From contig JBCKUK010000004.1 in NCBI GenBank assembly GCA_038924905.1, positions 1 to 64,000 of the forward strand: a stretch of DNA of 64,000 nucleotides, given 5' to 3'. The stretch is from JBCKUK01 sp038924905 (GTDB lineage Bacteria > Pseudomonadota > Gammaproteobacteria > Burkholderiales > Methylophilaceae). Positions within the stretch are counted from its first letter, which is position 1. Every line of letters starts with the position of its first letter. The translations under genes were made by a program, and so were the position numbers. The notes beneath the pieces are model-generated. The model was given only the letters and a program-made list of their open reading frames with translations. It did not search any database and had not been told where the DNA came from. This document shows positions 17,647-26,401 of the stretch, piece after piece.

Positions 17647-18060
17647 ATGCAACCGATCAAGACTGTATTAGGCACTTTGTTTGTGATGACCGCTTTGGGC
17701 GCTAATGCGCATGCCGATCCTGCAGCGGCGGATTTCAAGAGCAGCGTTATGGCCAAGGCCGCCGAAAGCGAGAAGGGCGTGATCGTCGTCTTGTCCAAGC
17801 GTGGTGGTATTGCGGCCGATGCAGCTTACCTGCTGGTATTGCAACTCAAGCAGAATCCCGGCTTTGTGCCTTTGCTGATGGCGGAAGAGCCTGAGAAGCT
17901 GGAAGGTTATATGAAGATACTGTCATTGCCGAACGGCTCATTGCCTGCAGTGATTTTCTTCAATAAATCCGGCAAAGAGTTGGGGCGCGTCATCGGCGCA
18001 CAGCCAACTGCATTTATGAAGAGATTGGATATGCCAGCGCGTTTGTCCGCGACATATTGA
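17647..18060 (+). CDS. exported thioredoxin-fold-like protein, unknown function
   Basis: A 137-aa product with a clear Sec signal (MQPIKTVLGTLFVMTALG, cleavage after about ANAHA). The mature part (VIVVLSKRGGIAADAAYLLV, LPNGSLPAVIFFNKSGKELG) has the beta-alpha pattern and the cis-Pro-like LPAVIFF of a thioredoxin fold but no CxxC, so it is not a disulfide reductase. Start at the ATG at 17647 with a strong AGGAGG site. The fold call is by pattern only. A small gene follows 15 bp later with its own ribosome-binding site. Confidence 0.6.
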   Translation: MQPIKTVLGTLFVMTALGANAHADPAAADFKSSVMAKAAESEKGVIVVLSKRGGIAADAAYLLVLQLKQNPGFVPLLMAEEPEKLEGYMKILSLPNGSLPAVIFFNKSGKELGRVIGAQPTAFMKRLDMPARLSATY

Positions 18061-18075
18061 GATAGGAGAGTAGAA

Positions 18076-18330
18076 ATGGATAAGTTTAGGGTAGGTCAGA
18101 GTGTTAGGGTGCTACCAGCGGATAACGGGGAATATTCAGAAACAGATAATTTGATTTGTTATATAGACCAAGCCAAATTCTGGGATGAAGAAGGCCAGGT
18201 TTTTATGTATGGCGTAGATATTGATTATCACGTTTCAGAAGAATGCCTGGAACCCATCTACGACGGGGATCAAAAATCCTCATGGGAAGAGGGTGTTTGG
18301 CAACCTCGAACCGCACCCAGCGTATCGTAG
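18076..18330 (+). CDS. small acidic protein, unknown function
   Basis: An 84-aa soluble product beginning MDKFRVGQSVRVLPADNGEY, preceded by AGGAGAG. The alternating hydrophobic/polar N-terminal half suggests a small beta-barrel (SH3-like), with acidic and aromatic residues in the second half (FWDEEGQVFMYGVDIDYHV). Not recognised. It is probably co-transcribed with the exported protein just upstream. Confidence 0.55.
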   Translation: MDKFRVGQSVRVLPADNGEYSETDNLICYIDQAKFWDEEGQVFMYGVDIDYHVSEECLEPIYDGDQKSSWEEGVWQPRTAPSVS

Positions 18331-18597
18331 TCGAATCCAAATTAACAAGGACAATCCTGTAAGTGCCTGCACCACCTGTTGTTGATTAATGGTGATGCAT
18401 TTATGATTCAGCCATAGCAAAGAATCACTTGCTGCAGGCTTCTACCTATTAAGGTAAAGCTGGTCAGGCACTGAACCACGGTGCACGCAACTGGCTGTTA
18501 CGCCTCGTCTCGCGTTCGGTGGTTCGGTACACGCTCATCGGCGAACATGCTGGTAGGGTACCATAGCACCCTGACAACGGATTCATGGCAGATAAGC

Positions 18598-18753
18598 GTG
18601 TTACGACTCACAGAACTCAAACTCCCTCTCGACTCATGCTGAACACGCGCTTAAAGATGAAACCTTAAAGCGGCTGGGCATCGCTGCGCTCGCGCTCATC
18701 CGTTATTCGATTGCACAACGCAGCCACGATGCCCGCAAGCGCAACAGGCGCTG
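18598..18753 (+). pseudogene. 5' fragment of FAD-dependent dehydrogenase gene
   Basis: From the GTG at 18598 the frame reads VLRLTELKLPLD. After one extra base near 18633 it reads HAEHALKDETLKRLGI and SIAQRSHDARKRN, stopping at 18753. This matches the conserved N-terminal segment of a widespread family of about 540-aa NAD(P)/FAD-dependent oxidoreductases of unknown role. The remaining 90 percent is absent, replaced by the IS30-like remnant. The preceding 18331-18597 holds nothing recognisable. Confidence 0.5.
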
Positions 18754-19308
18754 ATGAAGCGCTTGAAGACAGAGCAGCATGGCAACGGCAATTGTGCTAT
18801 CTACGCCGGATACCGCCTATTACTCCGTTGCGCAGGCGTCCGGCAAGCTGGCAGCAAAAATCATCATGGCGCATTGGTCACACTGGCCGAGAGGAAGTCG
18901 CGCTATGTCCTGGCAGCCCAGGGTTGCTAAGACCAAACATGCGCAGGGCGTGACAGCGGCGGTAACGCGCCTGTTGCGCCCCTAAGCGCAAGTGCCACAC
19001 CCGTTACATTCGACCATGGCCGTGAATTTGCGGAGCATGAAACCATCGCTCACAAACTGAAGGCTGGGGTCTCACGCCCATCCCTACTATTCATGGGAAC
19101 GCGAGCTTTCCGAGAACAGCAACAAGTTGTTGGGCAGTATTTCCCCAAAGGGATAGACTTGACTGACGTGACCCGAGAACAGGTGCAATGGGCGGTGGAT
19201 CTTCTCAACCACCGGCCCCGTAAAGTGCCGGGATTCATGACACCGTTTGAGGTATTATTTGAGCGGAGGGTGCGCTACACCAAGGTGCCGTCCGGTGTAG
19301 TACTCTGA
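18754..19308 (+). pseudogene. IS30-family-like transposase remnant
   Basis: Pieces in shifting frames match the IS30 catalytic domain. At about 18850-18910 is GSKNHHGALVTLAERKSRYV; then AQGVTAAVTRLLRP; at about 18998-19060 is TFDHGREFAEHETIAHKL with the second catalytic Asp; then a shifted WERELSENSN region with the Glu; finally YFPKGIDLTDVTREQVQWAV and LNHRPRKVPGFMTPFEVLFE to 19308. At least three frame changes are needed. No terminal inverted repeats were found. The element is dead. Confidence 0.75.
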
Positions 19309-19339
19309 ATTTGAATCCGCAAAAATTAAAGGAGGCATT

Positions 19340-21016
19340 ATGCCCAGCAACTTCAATAGCAAAGTCGTCACGCAGGGGGTGCAGCGTTCGCCTAACCGCG
19401 CCATGCTACGCGCCGTAGGCTTTGGCGACGGGGATTTCGACAAGCCCATCGTGGGCATCGCCAATGCCTACAGCACGATTACGCCCTGCAATGCGGGACT
19501 TGATACCTTGGCGACTCGGGCTGAACACGCGGCCAGAGCGGCCGGCGCGATGCCGCAGAAATTTGGCACGATCACGATTTCCGACGGCATTTCCATGGGC
19601 ACCGAGGGGATGAAATGCTCGCTGGTGAGCCGCGAGGTGATCGCCGACTCGATCGAGACGGTGTGCCGTGGTCAAAGCATGGACGGCGTGCTCGCTATCG
19701 GCGGCTGCGACAAAAACATGCCTGGCGCCATGATCGCTTTTGCGCGCTTGAACATCCCTGCTATTTTTGTTTACGGCGGCACCATCAAACCGGGACGCTA
19801 CCATGGGCGTGATTTGACCATCGTCAGCAGCTTCGAGGCAGTGGGGGAATTCATCGCACATCGGATCGATGCAGGGGAACTTCTGGCCATCGAGCGCAAT
19901 GCCTGTCCCGGCGTTGGTTCCTGCGGCGGCATGTACACAGCCAACACCATGGCCTCGACGTTCGAAGCGATGGGCTTAAGCCTGCCGTATTCGTCCACCA
20001 TGGCGGCGGAAGACGCGGAAAAAGCCGACAGCGCGGCACGCTCCGCCGAGGTACTGGTACAAGCCATCCACAAGCAGATACTGCCCGCTCAGCTTTTGAC
20101 CAGAAAGGCTTTTGAGAACGCGATTTCCGTGGTCATGGCGGTGGGGGGCACGACCAATGCCGTCTTGCATTTACTGGCGATAGCACATGCTATGCGCGTC
20201 GACTTGTGCATCGATGATTTTGAGACGATCAGTAGGCGCGTACCGGTATTAGGCGACATGAAACCATCCGGCCGCTACGTGGTGACCGACCTCCACCGCG
20301 CGGGCGGCATCCCGCAGGTAATGAAGATGCTCCTGGCACACGGTGTGCTGCACGGAGACTGTCTGACCATCACCGGCGAGACTATCGCAGAGGTACTGAA
20401 CAATGTCCCCGCAGAGCCGCGTTCGGATCAGGACGTGATCCGTCCCTGGCATAACCCGGTTTACCCACAAGGACACTTGTCGATTCTGAAAGGCAATCTG
20501 TCGCCGGAAGGGGCGGTGGCCAAAATTAGTGGGATCAAGAACCCGAAGATTACTGGTCCGGCGCGCGTGTTTAATTCAGAGGAAGCCTGCATGGAAGCGA
20601 TCCTGGCGGAAAAAATAAAACCCGGGGATGTAGTCGTAATCCGCTACGAAGGCCCGAAGGGCGGACCCGGGATGCGTGAAATGCTATCGCCTACGGCGGC
20701 GCTGGTGGGAGCGGGAATGGGGGGAAGCGTCGCGCTGATTACCGATGGCCGTTTTTCCGGCGGCACTTATGGCTTTGTAGTGGGGCACGTTGCGCCCGAA
20801 GCGGCGGTGGGCGGTACTATCGCGCTGGTTGAGGAAGGTGATTCCATCACTATTGACGCGGAAGCCCGCCTGCTACAACTGAATATTAACGACGAAGAAC
20901 TGGCGCAGCGCCGTGCCCTGTGGCAGCCGCCCAACCCGCGCTATACACGCGGAGTCTTGGCAAAATACGCCCGGCTGGTGTCAAGCGCAAGTCTCGGCGC
21001 GGTGACGGACGCATGA
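19340..21016 (+). CDS. ilvD: dihydroxy-acid dehydratase
   Basis: Dehydrates dihydroxy-isovalerate and dihydroxy-methylvalerate in valine, isoleucine and leucine synthesis, using an Fe-S cluster. Cluster cysteines are seen in TITPCNAGL, IGGCDKNMPGAM and CPGVGSCGGMYTANTM. Phosphogluconate dehydratase (Edd) was considered because of the nearby pentose-phosphate genes, but length (558 aa) and the N-terminus NRAMLRAVGFGDGDFDKPIV fit IlvD. Strong AAAGGAGG site before the ATG at 19340. It is the first of several Fe-S enzymes in the window. Confidence 0.94.
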   Translation: MPSNFNSKVVTQGVQRSPNRAMLRAVGFGDGDFDKPIVGIANAYSTITPCNAGLDTLATRAEHAARAAGAMPQKFGTITISDGISMGTEGMKCSLVSREVIADSIETVCRGQSMDGVLAIGGCDKNMPGAMIAFARLNIPAIFVYGGTIKPGRYHGRDLTIVSSFEAVGEFIAHRIDAGELLAIERNACPGVGSCGGMYTANTMASTFEAMGLSLPYSSTMAAEDAEKADSAARSAEVLVQAIHKQILPAQLLTRKAFENAISVVMAVGGTTNAVLHLLAIAHAMRVDLCIDDFETISRRVPVLGDMKPSGRYVVTDLHRAGGIPQVMKMLLAHGVLHGDCLTITGETIAEVLNNVPAEPRSDQDVIRPWHNPVYPQGHLSILKGNLSPEGAVAKISGIKNPKITGPARVFNSEEACMEAILAEKIKPGDVVVIRYEGPKGGPGMREMLSPTAALVGAGMGGSVALITDGRFSGGTYGFVVGHVAPEAAVGGTIALVEEGDSITIDAEARLLQLNINDEELAQRRALWQPPNPRYTRGVLAKYARLVSSASLGAVTDA

Positions 21017-21178
21017 ACCTAAAAACCGCAGTTCTTGCCAGCACGGAGACCACCGCGCTGGAGATACGAGAACCATGAACCGATGCCCGTAGCTGTGCAG
21101 CGCCGGCGCGTTGCATGTCGCGGCGGCAATTAGATCTATCTTTATAAGGAGGACGCACAGTGAAACGCAAAAAAGGGC
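21017..21178. other. gap with orphan ribosome-binding site and 14-codon frame
   Basis: AAGGAGG at about 21146-21152 precedes a GTG at 21160 that opens only 14 codons (stop at 21202-21204). These are out of frame with the hydrolase that follows. It could be a leader peptide or the stump of a broken start. Confidence 0.4.
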
Positions 21179-22432
21179 GTGATATTGAAAAGCTTTTTTC
21201 ATGATGGTTATCGTGACAATGCGCCGCACCGGCCGAGCCTCGCCGCGGGCTGCGCGTTGCTGCTGAGCCTGCTCTTGCTCTCCGGTTGCTCGACACCACG
21301 GCACTACGATGCGCTGCTGGTACTGAGCGACATCGCTTCCGGCGGGCGCGCGAGCCTTCTGAAAGCGCGCACTCCCGAGCCTTCGCGCACAGCGGTCGCG
21401 TACACGATCGCCGGGCGCACCCATACGGCCGACCTCTATCTCCCCGGCGACGGCAAGCCCGAGGCCGGCATCGTGCTGGTTCCCGGCGCGGTCCCGGAGG
21501 GCAAGGATAACGAAGCTCTGGTCGCCTTCGCGATGACATTGGCGCGTGCGCGTTTTGCCGTGCTCACGCCGGAGTTGAGCGGTCTGCGCGAACTCAAGAT
21601 GCAGCCCGCCCATGCGCGCGAGGTGGCCGACGCGTTCCGCCACCTTGTCGAGCGCGAGGACCTGTCGCTGCGCGGACGGGCCGGCATCGCCGCCTTCAGC
21701 TACGGCGTCGGCCCGGCGCTGCTGGCCGCCCTGGAAGACGACGTGCGCGGCCGGGTGCGCTTCATCCTGGGCGTCGGCGGCTATCACGATATGCGCGCGT
21801 CGATCCGCTTTTTCACCACCGGTTACTTCGAAGACAAGGGCGCGCCGCGCTATCTCAAACCCGACGACTATGGGAAACTCGTCTTCATCAAGAGCGTGCT
21901 GGACCAGATCGGCAGCCGGGACGACCGCGTCACGCTGGACGCGATGGTGTCGGCCAGACTGAAAGACCCCGGCGCCGACCTGTCCGTGCTCGCGAAAAAA
22001 CTCGGCCCTGAGGGTCTTGCGGTCTACCGCCTGCTGGCCAATACAGACCCGGAAGAAACGCCGCGCCTGCTGGCCGCGCTGCCGCAAGCCATCGTCGCGA
22101 CGATCGATGCGCTCACCCTGGATAACAAGGGACTGCAACGGCTCACGGCGCGGCTGCTGTTGGTGCATGGGCGGAACGACCGGCTGATCCACTATCCCGA
22201 GAGCCTGGCGCTGGGTAATGCTGTCGCGCCAGGCCAGGCACACGTAGTCATTCTCAACCGGATTCTCGGCCACGTGGACCTGACGCTGTCGCATTTCTTC
22301 TCGCTCCGGTTATGGCGCGAGGAGTTGCCCGATGCCTGGCGTTTGTTGCGTGTCGTGAACCTGCTGCTGCTGGAACGCGAACGCCCTGCCGCCGCGGCCA
22401 TTCCAGCACGCGTCGGCGAGGCGGCGCGATGA
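21179..22432 (+). CDS. lipoprotein alpha/beta hydrolase
   Basis: A 417-aa product with an N-terminal hydrophobic segment ending in a lipobox (LLLLSGCSTP, Cys near residue 37), so it is probably membrane-anchored on the periplasmic side. The hydrolase core shows an oxyanion-type strand GIVLVPGAVPEGKDNEAL, a nucleophile elbow AFSYGVGPALLAAL, and a late strand LLLVHGRNDRLIHYPESLAL with Asp and a likely His in ILGHVDLTLSHFF. The start is unsure: the GTG at 21179 has no good ribosome-binding site. Very GC-rich, unlike ilvD. Its stop overlaps the glycosyltransferase start (ATGA). Confidence 0.72.
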   Translation: MILKSFFHDGYRDNAPHRPSLAAGCALLLSLLLLSGCSTPRHYDALLVLSDIASGGRASLLKARTPEPSRTAVAYTIAGRTHTADLYLPGDGKPEAGIVLVPGAVPEGKDNEALVAFAMTLARARFAVLTPELSGLRELKMQPAHAREVADAFRHLVEREDLSLRGRAGIAAFSYGVGPALLAALEDDVRGRVRFILGVGGYHDMRASIRFFTTGYFEDKGAPRYLKPDDYGKLVFIKSVLDQIGSRDDRVTLDAMVSARLKDPGADLSVLAKKLGPEGLAVYRLLANTDPEETPRLLAALPQAIVATIDALTLDNKGLQRLTARLLLVHGRNDRLIHYPESLALGNAVAPGQAHVVILNRILGHVDLTLSHFFSLRLWREELPDAWRLLRVVNLLLLERERPAAAAIPARVGEAAR

Positions 22433-23844
22433 CAGGGGTCGCTGCGATGCAGCGGGCGCTGGATACAGCACTCAAAACCATCACCGGGCAGCATGTCGCC
22501 CCCCCGGCGCCCACGTCACCGCGCGTGCTGCTGTTGACCTCCACGCTGGGTTCGGGTCATCTGCGTGCCGCTCAGGCGATCGAGGCCGCGCTCCTGGAAC
22601 AGTGCCCTGCCGCCAGGGTGGAAACGCTCGACTTCTGGTCGCTGATGGACGCAGGCGTCGCGCAAGCCGTGCGGCAAACCTACCTGCGGCTGGTGCAGGA
22701 GCGTCCGGAACTCTACGACCGCATCTTCCAGCTCGACGAACGCACCTGGCGGCGGATGCTGGAGAACAACCAGGCGCCGCCGCCGTCCCTTGCCGAGGGA
22801 CTGGCATTGCTCGCGGCCACCGGCGGCGCTGGCAAGAAGGCACAACCGGAACCGGACGGCGGCCACCATGCGCTGGACCGGGTCTTGTTCCGCCTGTTTT
22901 GCGCGGCACTTCCAAGGCGCGCGCGTTCCGGAAATCGGGCCCTGGTGTGGGGCGCGCTGGTCAAATGGGGCCAGATGCGCCTCGCGCGGCGGCTGGACGC
23001 GCGTTTGCGGGCATTCGCGCCCGATGTGGTGGTGGCGACGTCCATGCATCCTGCCGCCTTGCTCTCGCTCATCAAAACACGCCGCCGGTTCAGCCTTCCC
23101 ACGCTCGGCGTGTTGACCGATTTCGGCATGCACGACTTCTGGATTCAGCCCGGCATCGATGGCTATTGCATCGCCCACGAATCGATCGCCGGCCTGCCTG
23201 ACGTTGGCGGCGAGTCCCCGTGGCTGCTGGCGACCGGCATCCCGCTGATGCCCGGATTCCGCAACCCGCCCAGCGCGCGCGAGGCGCGCTTGCAACTGCG
23301 CCTCGATCCCGAGGCCCCGGTCGTGCTGGTGCCGGGCGGCGGTCTCGGCCTGGGGGTGGACACCATCGCCGAACGTCTGCTGGCGGGCTCCGCTCGCCTG
23401 CAAGTGCTGGTGCTGGTGGGCCACAACGCCGCGGCGCGCAAGTCGCTCGCCGCGCTGGCCGGCCGCTATCCGGGCAGGCTCGGCGTGTGGGACTGGACCG
23501 AACGGATGGAGGTCTTCATCCGCGCCGCGGATGTCGTGGTCGGCAAACCCGGCGGGCTGACGGTGGCGGAGGTGCTGGCCTGCGGCCGGCCGCTGTTGGC
23601 GACGCACTCTTTGCGCGGACAGGAAGGCTTCAACGTGCGCTTTCTGGAACAGCACGGCGTCGGCCACCTGGTGCCCGAGGACGAACTGGCGGAGAGAATC
23701 GAATCCCTGCTCGCGAACCGCGGCGAACTCGCGCGCATCCAGCAGCGTGCCTGGACGCTCGGCAAACGCGACGCCGCGGCGCGGATCGCGGAAGCGGTGC
23801 TGGCGTTCGCGCAGGCGCGCAGCCATGAGGAGGTTAAACGCTGA
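22429..23844 (+). CDS. MGDG-synthase-like glycosyltransferase (GT28)
   Basis: A 471-aa protein with the two halves of processive diacylglycerol glycosyltransferases. The N-terminal acceptor domain is VLLLTSTLGSGHLRAAQAIE. The C-terminal nucleotide-sugar domain is APVVLVPGGGLGLGVDTIAE, with the donor loop DVVVGKPGGLTVAEVLACGR near residues 370-390. Such enzymes add hexose from UDP-sugar to diacylglycerol or similar lipids at the inner membrane. The start ATG at 22429 overlaps the upstream stop. An internal segment rich in Gly/Pro (about residues 110-150) looks like an unstructured insert. Substrate is inferred from family only. Confidence 0.8.
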   Translation: MTGVAAMQRALDTALKTITGQHVAPPAPTSPRVLLLTSTLGSGHLRAAQAIEAALLEQCPAARVETLDFWSLMDAGVAQAVRQTYLRLVQERPELYDRIFQLDERTWRRMLENNQAPPPSLAEGLALLAATGGAGKKAQPEPDGGHHALDRVLFRLFCAALPRRARSGNRALVWGALVKWGQMRLARRLDARLRAFAPDVVVATSMHPAALLSLIKTRRRFSLPTLGVLTDFGMHDFWIQPGIDGYCIAHESIAGLPDVGGESPWLLATGIPLMPGFRNPPSAREARLQLRLDPEAPVVLVPGGGLGLGVDTIAERLLAGSARLQVLVLVGHNAAARKSLAALAGRYPGRLGVWDWTERMEVFIRAADVVVGKPGGLTVAEVLACGRPLLATHSLRGQEGFNVRFLEQHGVGHLVPEDELAERIESLLANRGELARIQQRAWTLGKRDAAARIAEAVLAFAQARSHEEVKR

Positions 23845-24413
23845 TGGAATGGCTGCGGCAAATCATCCAGCACGGCCTGCTCAAGGTGGACCGTCTTTAC
23901 CGCTGGCGGCATCGCTTGCAGTCGGCCGGAGAGGTGCTGCTGGTGGGGCGATCCCGTTATAGCGGCCCGGCCATGGCGTTCGCGGACGGCACGCGGCTGG
24001 CCGCCGGCGATTTCATCGGCGCGCTGCATTTCAATAACGCGCGGTTTACGCAGCTTGACGGCGCGACATCCAGAAGAGCGGCCTTGCGCTTTGCGCGGCT
24101 GATGCTGGAGTCCATGCGCATCCTGGCGCACCAGGCACGCCACGATCCGGCGTTCTCGGACCTGGCCGTCTACCACGCGGTAAGCCCGCTTCCGCCTCAC
24201 GGTCAGCGTGTCGGTTTCATCACCCAGCCGTTCCCGAGTGGTGTGAAAAAGCGCCTGCTTGGCGCATACTTTCGACTGCTGGTGTGGGCGTTTGCGCCCG
24301 CAGAGCAGACCCGCGACTCGGCCCGGCCGGAGCCGACCCTTTACTGGCTCACCCGCCAGGAACTGCTGCGGCAATTCGCTGACGCACCCAACCAGGGAGA
24401 CAGCAAAAAGTGA
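23844..24413 (+). CDS. YkoP-like domain protein
   Basis: A 189-aa soluble protein with family-like blocks LHFNNARFTQLD and a long helical middle part (RRAALRFARLMLESMRILAH). It resembles Bacillus YkoP, which is also encoded near a GT28 glycosyltransferase and a polysaccharide deacetylase-like gene. No catalytic motif is apparent. The start ATG shares its first base with the last base of the preceding stop codon (TGATG), and its end overlaps the next gene, so it is translationally coupled on both sides. Confidence 0.6.
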   Translation: MEWLRQIIQHGLLKVDRLYRWRHRLQSAGEVLLVGRSRYSGPAMAFADGTRLAAGDFIGALHFNNARFTQLDGATSRRAALRFARLMLESMRILAHQARHDPAFSDLAVYHAVSPLPPHGQRVGFITQPFPSGVKKRLLGAYFRLLVWAFAPAEQTRDSARPEPTLYWLTRQELLRQFADAPNQGDSKK

Positions 24414-25045
24414 CTTCCAACTCGCCCGGCGCTCCGCGCGAAGCGCCTGAGGGAAACCGCGTATACCTCACTTTCGACGACGGCCCGGACGCGCAGTGGA
24501 CGGCGCGCATTCTAGACCTCCTGGCGGAAGCGAACGCCTGCGCCACTTTTTTCGTCGTCGGGCGCCAGGCGCGCACGCACGCCCCGCTGCTACGGCGCAT
24601 CGTGGCGCAGGGTCATGAGATCGGCAATCACACCTGGAGTCACCGCCACCCCTGGACCATGCTGGCGCCGGCGGCGCGGCAAGAGGTTCGCGACGGCGCT
24701 GCCGCGATCGCCGACATCATCGGGCAGGGCGCAAGATTTTTCCGGCCGCCGCACGGGCGCCCGCGTCGCTGCATGATCGAGGCCGCCGCGGGCTGCGGCC
24801 AGCAGCTCGTGTTGTGGCACCGCAGCGCGGTCGATTGGGGGCCGCTGGGTTCCGTCCGTGGAATCGCCGCGAGGCTCGGTGCGGTGCGGGCCGGCGACAT
24901 CGTCCTGATGCACGATGGCGGCGCAGGCATCAACCATCCCGGCGAGCTGGTCAAGGCGCTGCCCCCGTTTTTCGCCGATTTGAACCGGCGCGGCCTCGTG
25001 CCGGGCCTGCTTCCCGGCGCAACGCCGAACAACCCTTCCCCATGA
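24410..25045 (+). CDS. polysaccharide deacetylase (NodB domain)
   Basis: A carbohydrate esterase family 4 protein of 211 aa. Motif 1 is LTFDDGPD (catalytic Asp and metal Asp), motif 2 NHTWSHRHP (metal His pair), motif 3 RFFRPPHGRPR, and motif 5 DIVLMHDGG. All metal ligands are present, so it should be active. No signal peptide is seen, suggesting a cytoplasmic or inner-face substrate. The GTG start at 24410 overlaps the previous stop (GTGA). A role in removing N-acetyl groups from the glycolipid made by the upstream glycosyltransferase is an inference. Confidence 0.85.
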   Translation: MTSNSPGAPREAPEGNRVYLTFDDGPDAQWTARILDLLAEANACATFFVVGRQARTHAPLLRRIVAQGHEIGNHTWSHRHPWTMLAPAARQEVRDGAAAIADIIGQGARFFRPPHGRPRRCMIEAAAGCGQQLVLWHRSAVDWGPLGSVRGIAARLGAVRAGDIVLMHDGGAGINHPGELVKALPPFFADLNRRGLVPGLLPGATPNNPSP

Positions 25046-25101
25046 CCGCATTCCGCATGCGAGCGACGAGAATGAAAAAATTTTACGGACCGAGTACATG
25101 A
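25042..25101 (+). CDS. 19-residue coupled reading frame
   Basis: The ATG at 25042 overlaps the deacetylase stop and the TGA at 25099-25101 overlaps the pyrC start; both junctions are ATGA. The peptide MTAFRMRATRMKKFYGPST is basic and matches nothing known. It may be only a ribosome bridge between the two genes, or the stump of a lost gene. Confidence 0.3.
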   Translation: MTAFRMRATRMKKFYGPST

Positions 25102-25931
25102 ATCAGGACCGGCTGACACTCACCCGCCCAGACGACTGGCACCTGCATCTGCGCGACGGTGACGTGCTGGCCTCGGTGCTACCCGACACGGCGCGGCGCT
25201 TCGAGCGCGCCATGGTCATGCCCAACCTCGATCCGCCCGTACGCACGGTGGAGGATGCGCGCGCCTACTGCGACCGCATTCTCGCAGCCTTGCCCGCGGG
25301 GGATGCGCTTCGAGCCGCTGATGACGCTTTACCTCACCGACCACACCTCGCCCGAGGAGATCGTGCGCGCCAGAGCGAGCGGCCTGGTGCATGCGGTGGG
25401 TGAAGCCTTTCTCGTGGGCGCGACGACGAATTCCGAATTCGGCGTCACCGACTTCGCGCGCTGCGACGCGGTGTTCGCGGCCATGGAAGAGGCGAGTCTG
25501 CCGCTGCTGCTGCACGGCGAGGTGACGGACGTCGACGTCGATGTCTTCGACCGCGAGGCGGTGTTCATCGAGTGGCATCTGGTTCGCATCGTCGAGCGTT
25601 TCCCGCGCCTCAAAGTGGTGCTGGAGCACATCACCACGCGCGAGGCCGTCGAGTTCGTCCGCGCGGCGCCGGACAACGTGGCGGCAACCATCACCGCGCA
25701 CCACTTGTTGCTCAACCGCAATGCCATGTTCGCGGGCGGCATGCGTCCGTACGCCTACTGTCTGCCGGTGTTGAAGCGCGAGACGCACCAGCGGCAACCC
25801 CAGGTTTTTCCTCGGCACACCGACAGCGCCCCGCATGCGCGCCACGCCAAGGAGTCGGCCTGCGGCTGCGCCGGCATCTACACCGCGCACGCGGCACTCG
25901 AGTTGTACGCCGAGGTGTTCGAGGAGGCGCC
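25098..25931 (+). pseudogene. pyrC: dihydroorotase, broken and truncated
   Basis: Homology to the E. coli-type 345-aa PyrC begins at once: RPDDWHLHLRDGDVLASVLP holds the metal-binding HxH. After LPAG (about 25308) one extra G in a G-run shifts the frame; homology resumes as MRFEPLMTLYLTDHTSPEEI. The segment that should hold the carboxylated lysine (family AKLYPAGATTN) reads VGEAFLVGATTN, so the metal-bridging Lys is lost. A stretch before TDSAPHARH is shortened. Homology stops after YAEVFEEA, about 70 residues short of the family C-terminus, where the sequence joins an inverted hemD-like fragment. The open frame runs to a stop at 25962. It cannot encode a working dihydroorotase. Confidence 0.85.
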
Positions 25932-26401
25932 TCGTTCTTCAAGCGCTTTCTGCAGTTCCTGATTGGTTTCGCCGTAGCGCTGCACTACCACACACTTGCC
26001 CTGCAGTGGCGTCGAGTCGAGTTCGGACAGCACTTCAGCGGTGGTGTATGGATCCTTGGCGCTGCCATCGATGTGCACCTTGTGCAAGCGCAACGCAGCG
26101 GTCGGCTTGGGGCCGCGCACTACTACTTGTGCCGCTTCCAGCTGGGCCAGCAGCTGATCCGTCAAATTCAATGCATCGGTTGCCGAGAACAGTGCCTTGA
26201 CGCCGACGCCGGTCTGAAAAATGAAAATATCCGGCGGTGCCGTGTCCCATTTGTGCAACAGCTCGGCGATATGCGCGGGTCGATGTCGGGAATCTCGGCC
26301 AGCGCCGGCGCGGAAAATGGGATTCCACCATGTTTCCGGACCAGATTGGCGATCTTCTCGCCAACGCGGCTTTCCAGTATGGCGATGGTTTTGTTACGCA
26401 C
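25926..26401 (-). pseudogene. uroporphyrinogen-III synthase-like gene, broken
   Basis: A GTG at about 26401 with GGAGG upstream opens VRNKTIAILESRVGEKIANL followed by HGGIPFSAPALAEIPDIDPR. A frameshift near 26275 leads to DIFIFQTGVGVKALFSATDA, then VVVRGPKPTAAL, SAKDPYTTAEVL and VVQRYGETNQELQKALEERG, all typical of HemD. The HemD fold normally continues for another 100 or more residues, but homology ends at about 25926 exactly where the inverted pyrC fragment begins. The gene is frameshifted and truncated, so inactive. The bona fide hemD must be elsewhere. Confidence 0.75.

Noticed and set aside
18711..18985. Two short open frames of 68-80 codons as genes
   Set aside because: They are shifted pieces of the IS30-like transposase remnant.
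19340..21016. Phosphogluconate dehydratase (edd) because zwf, pgl and gnd are nearby
   Set aside because: Length and N-terminal sequence fit IlvD; no eda is present.
20981..22294. 437-codon open frame on the minus strand opposite the lipoprotein hydrolase gene
   Set aside because: High-GC shadow of the plus-strand gene; no recognisable domain, and composition rich in Arg, Gln and His as expected for antisense frames.
22516..23826. 436-codon open frame opposite the GT28 glycosyltransferase gene
   Set aside because: The plus-strand protein has clear motifs; the antisense frame has none.
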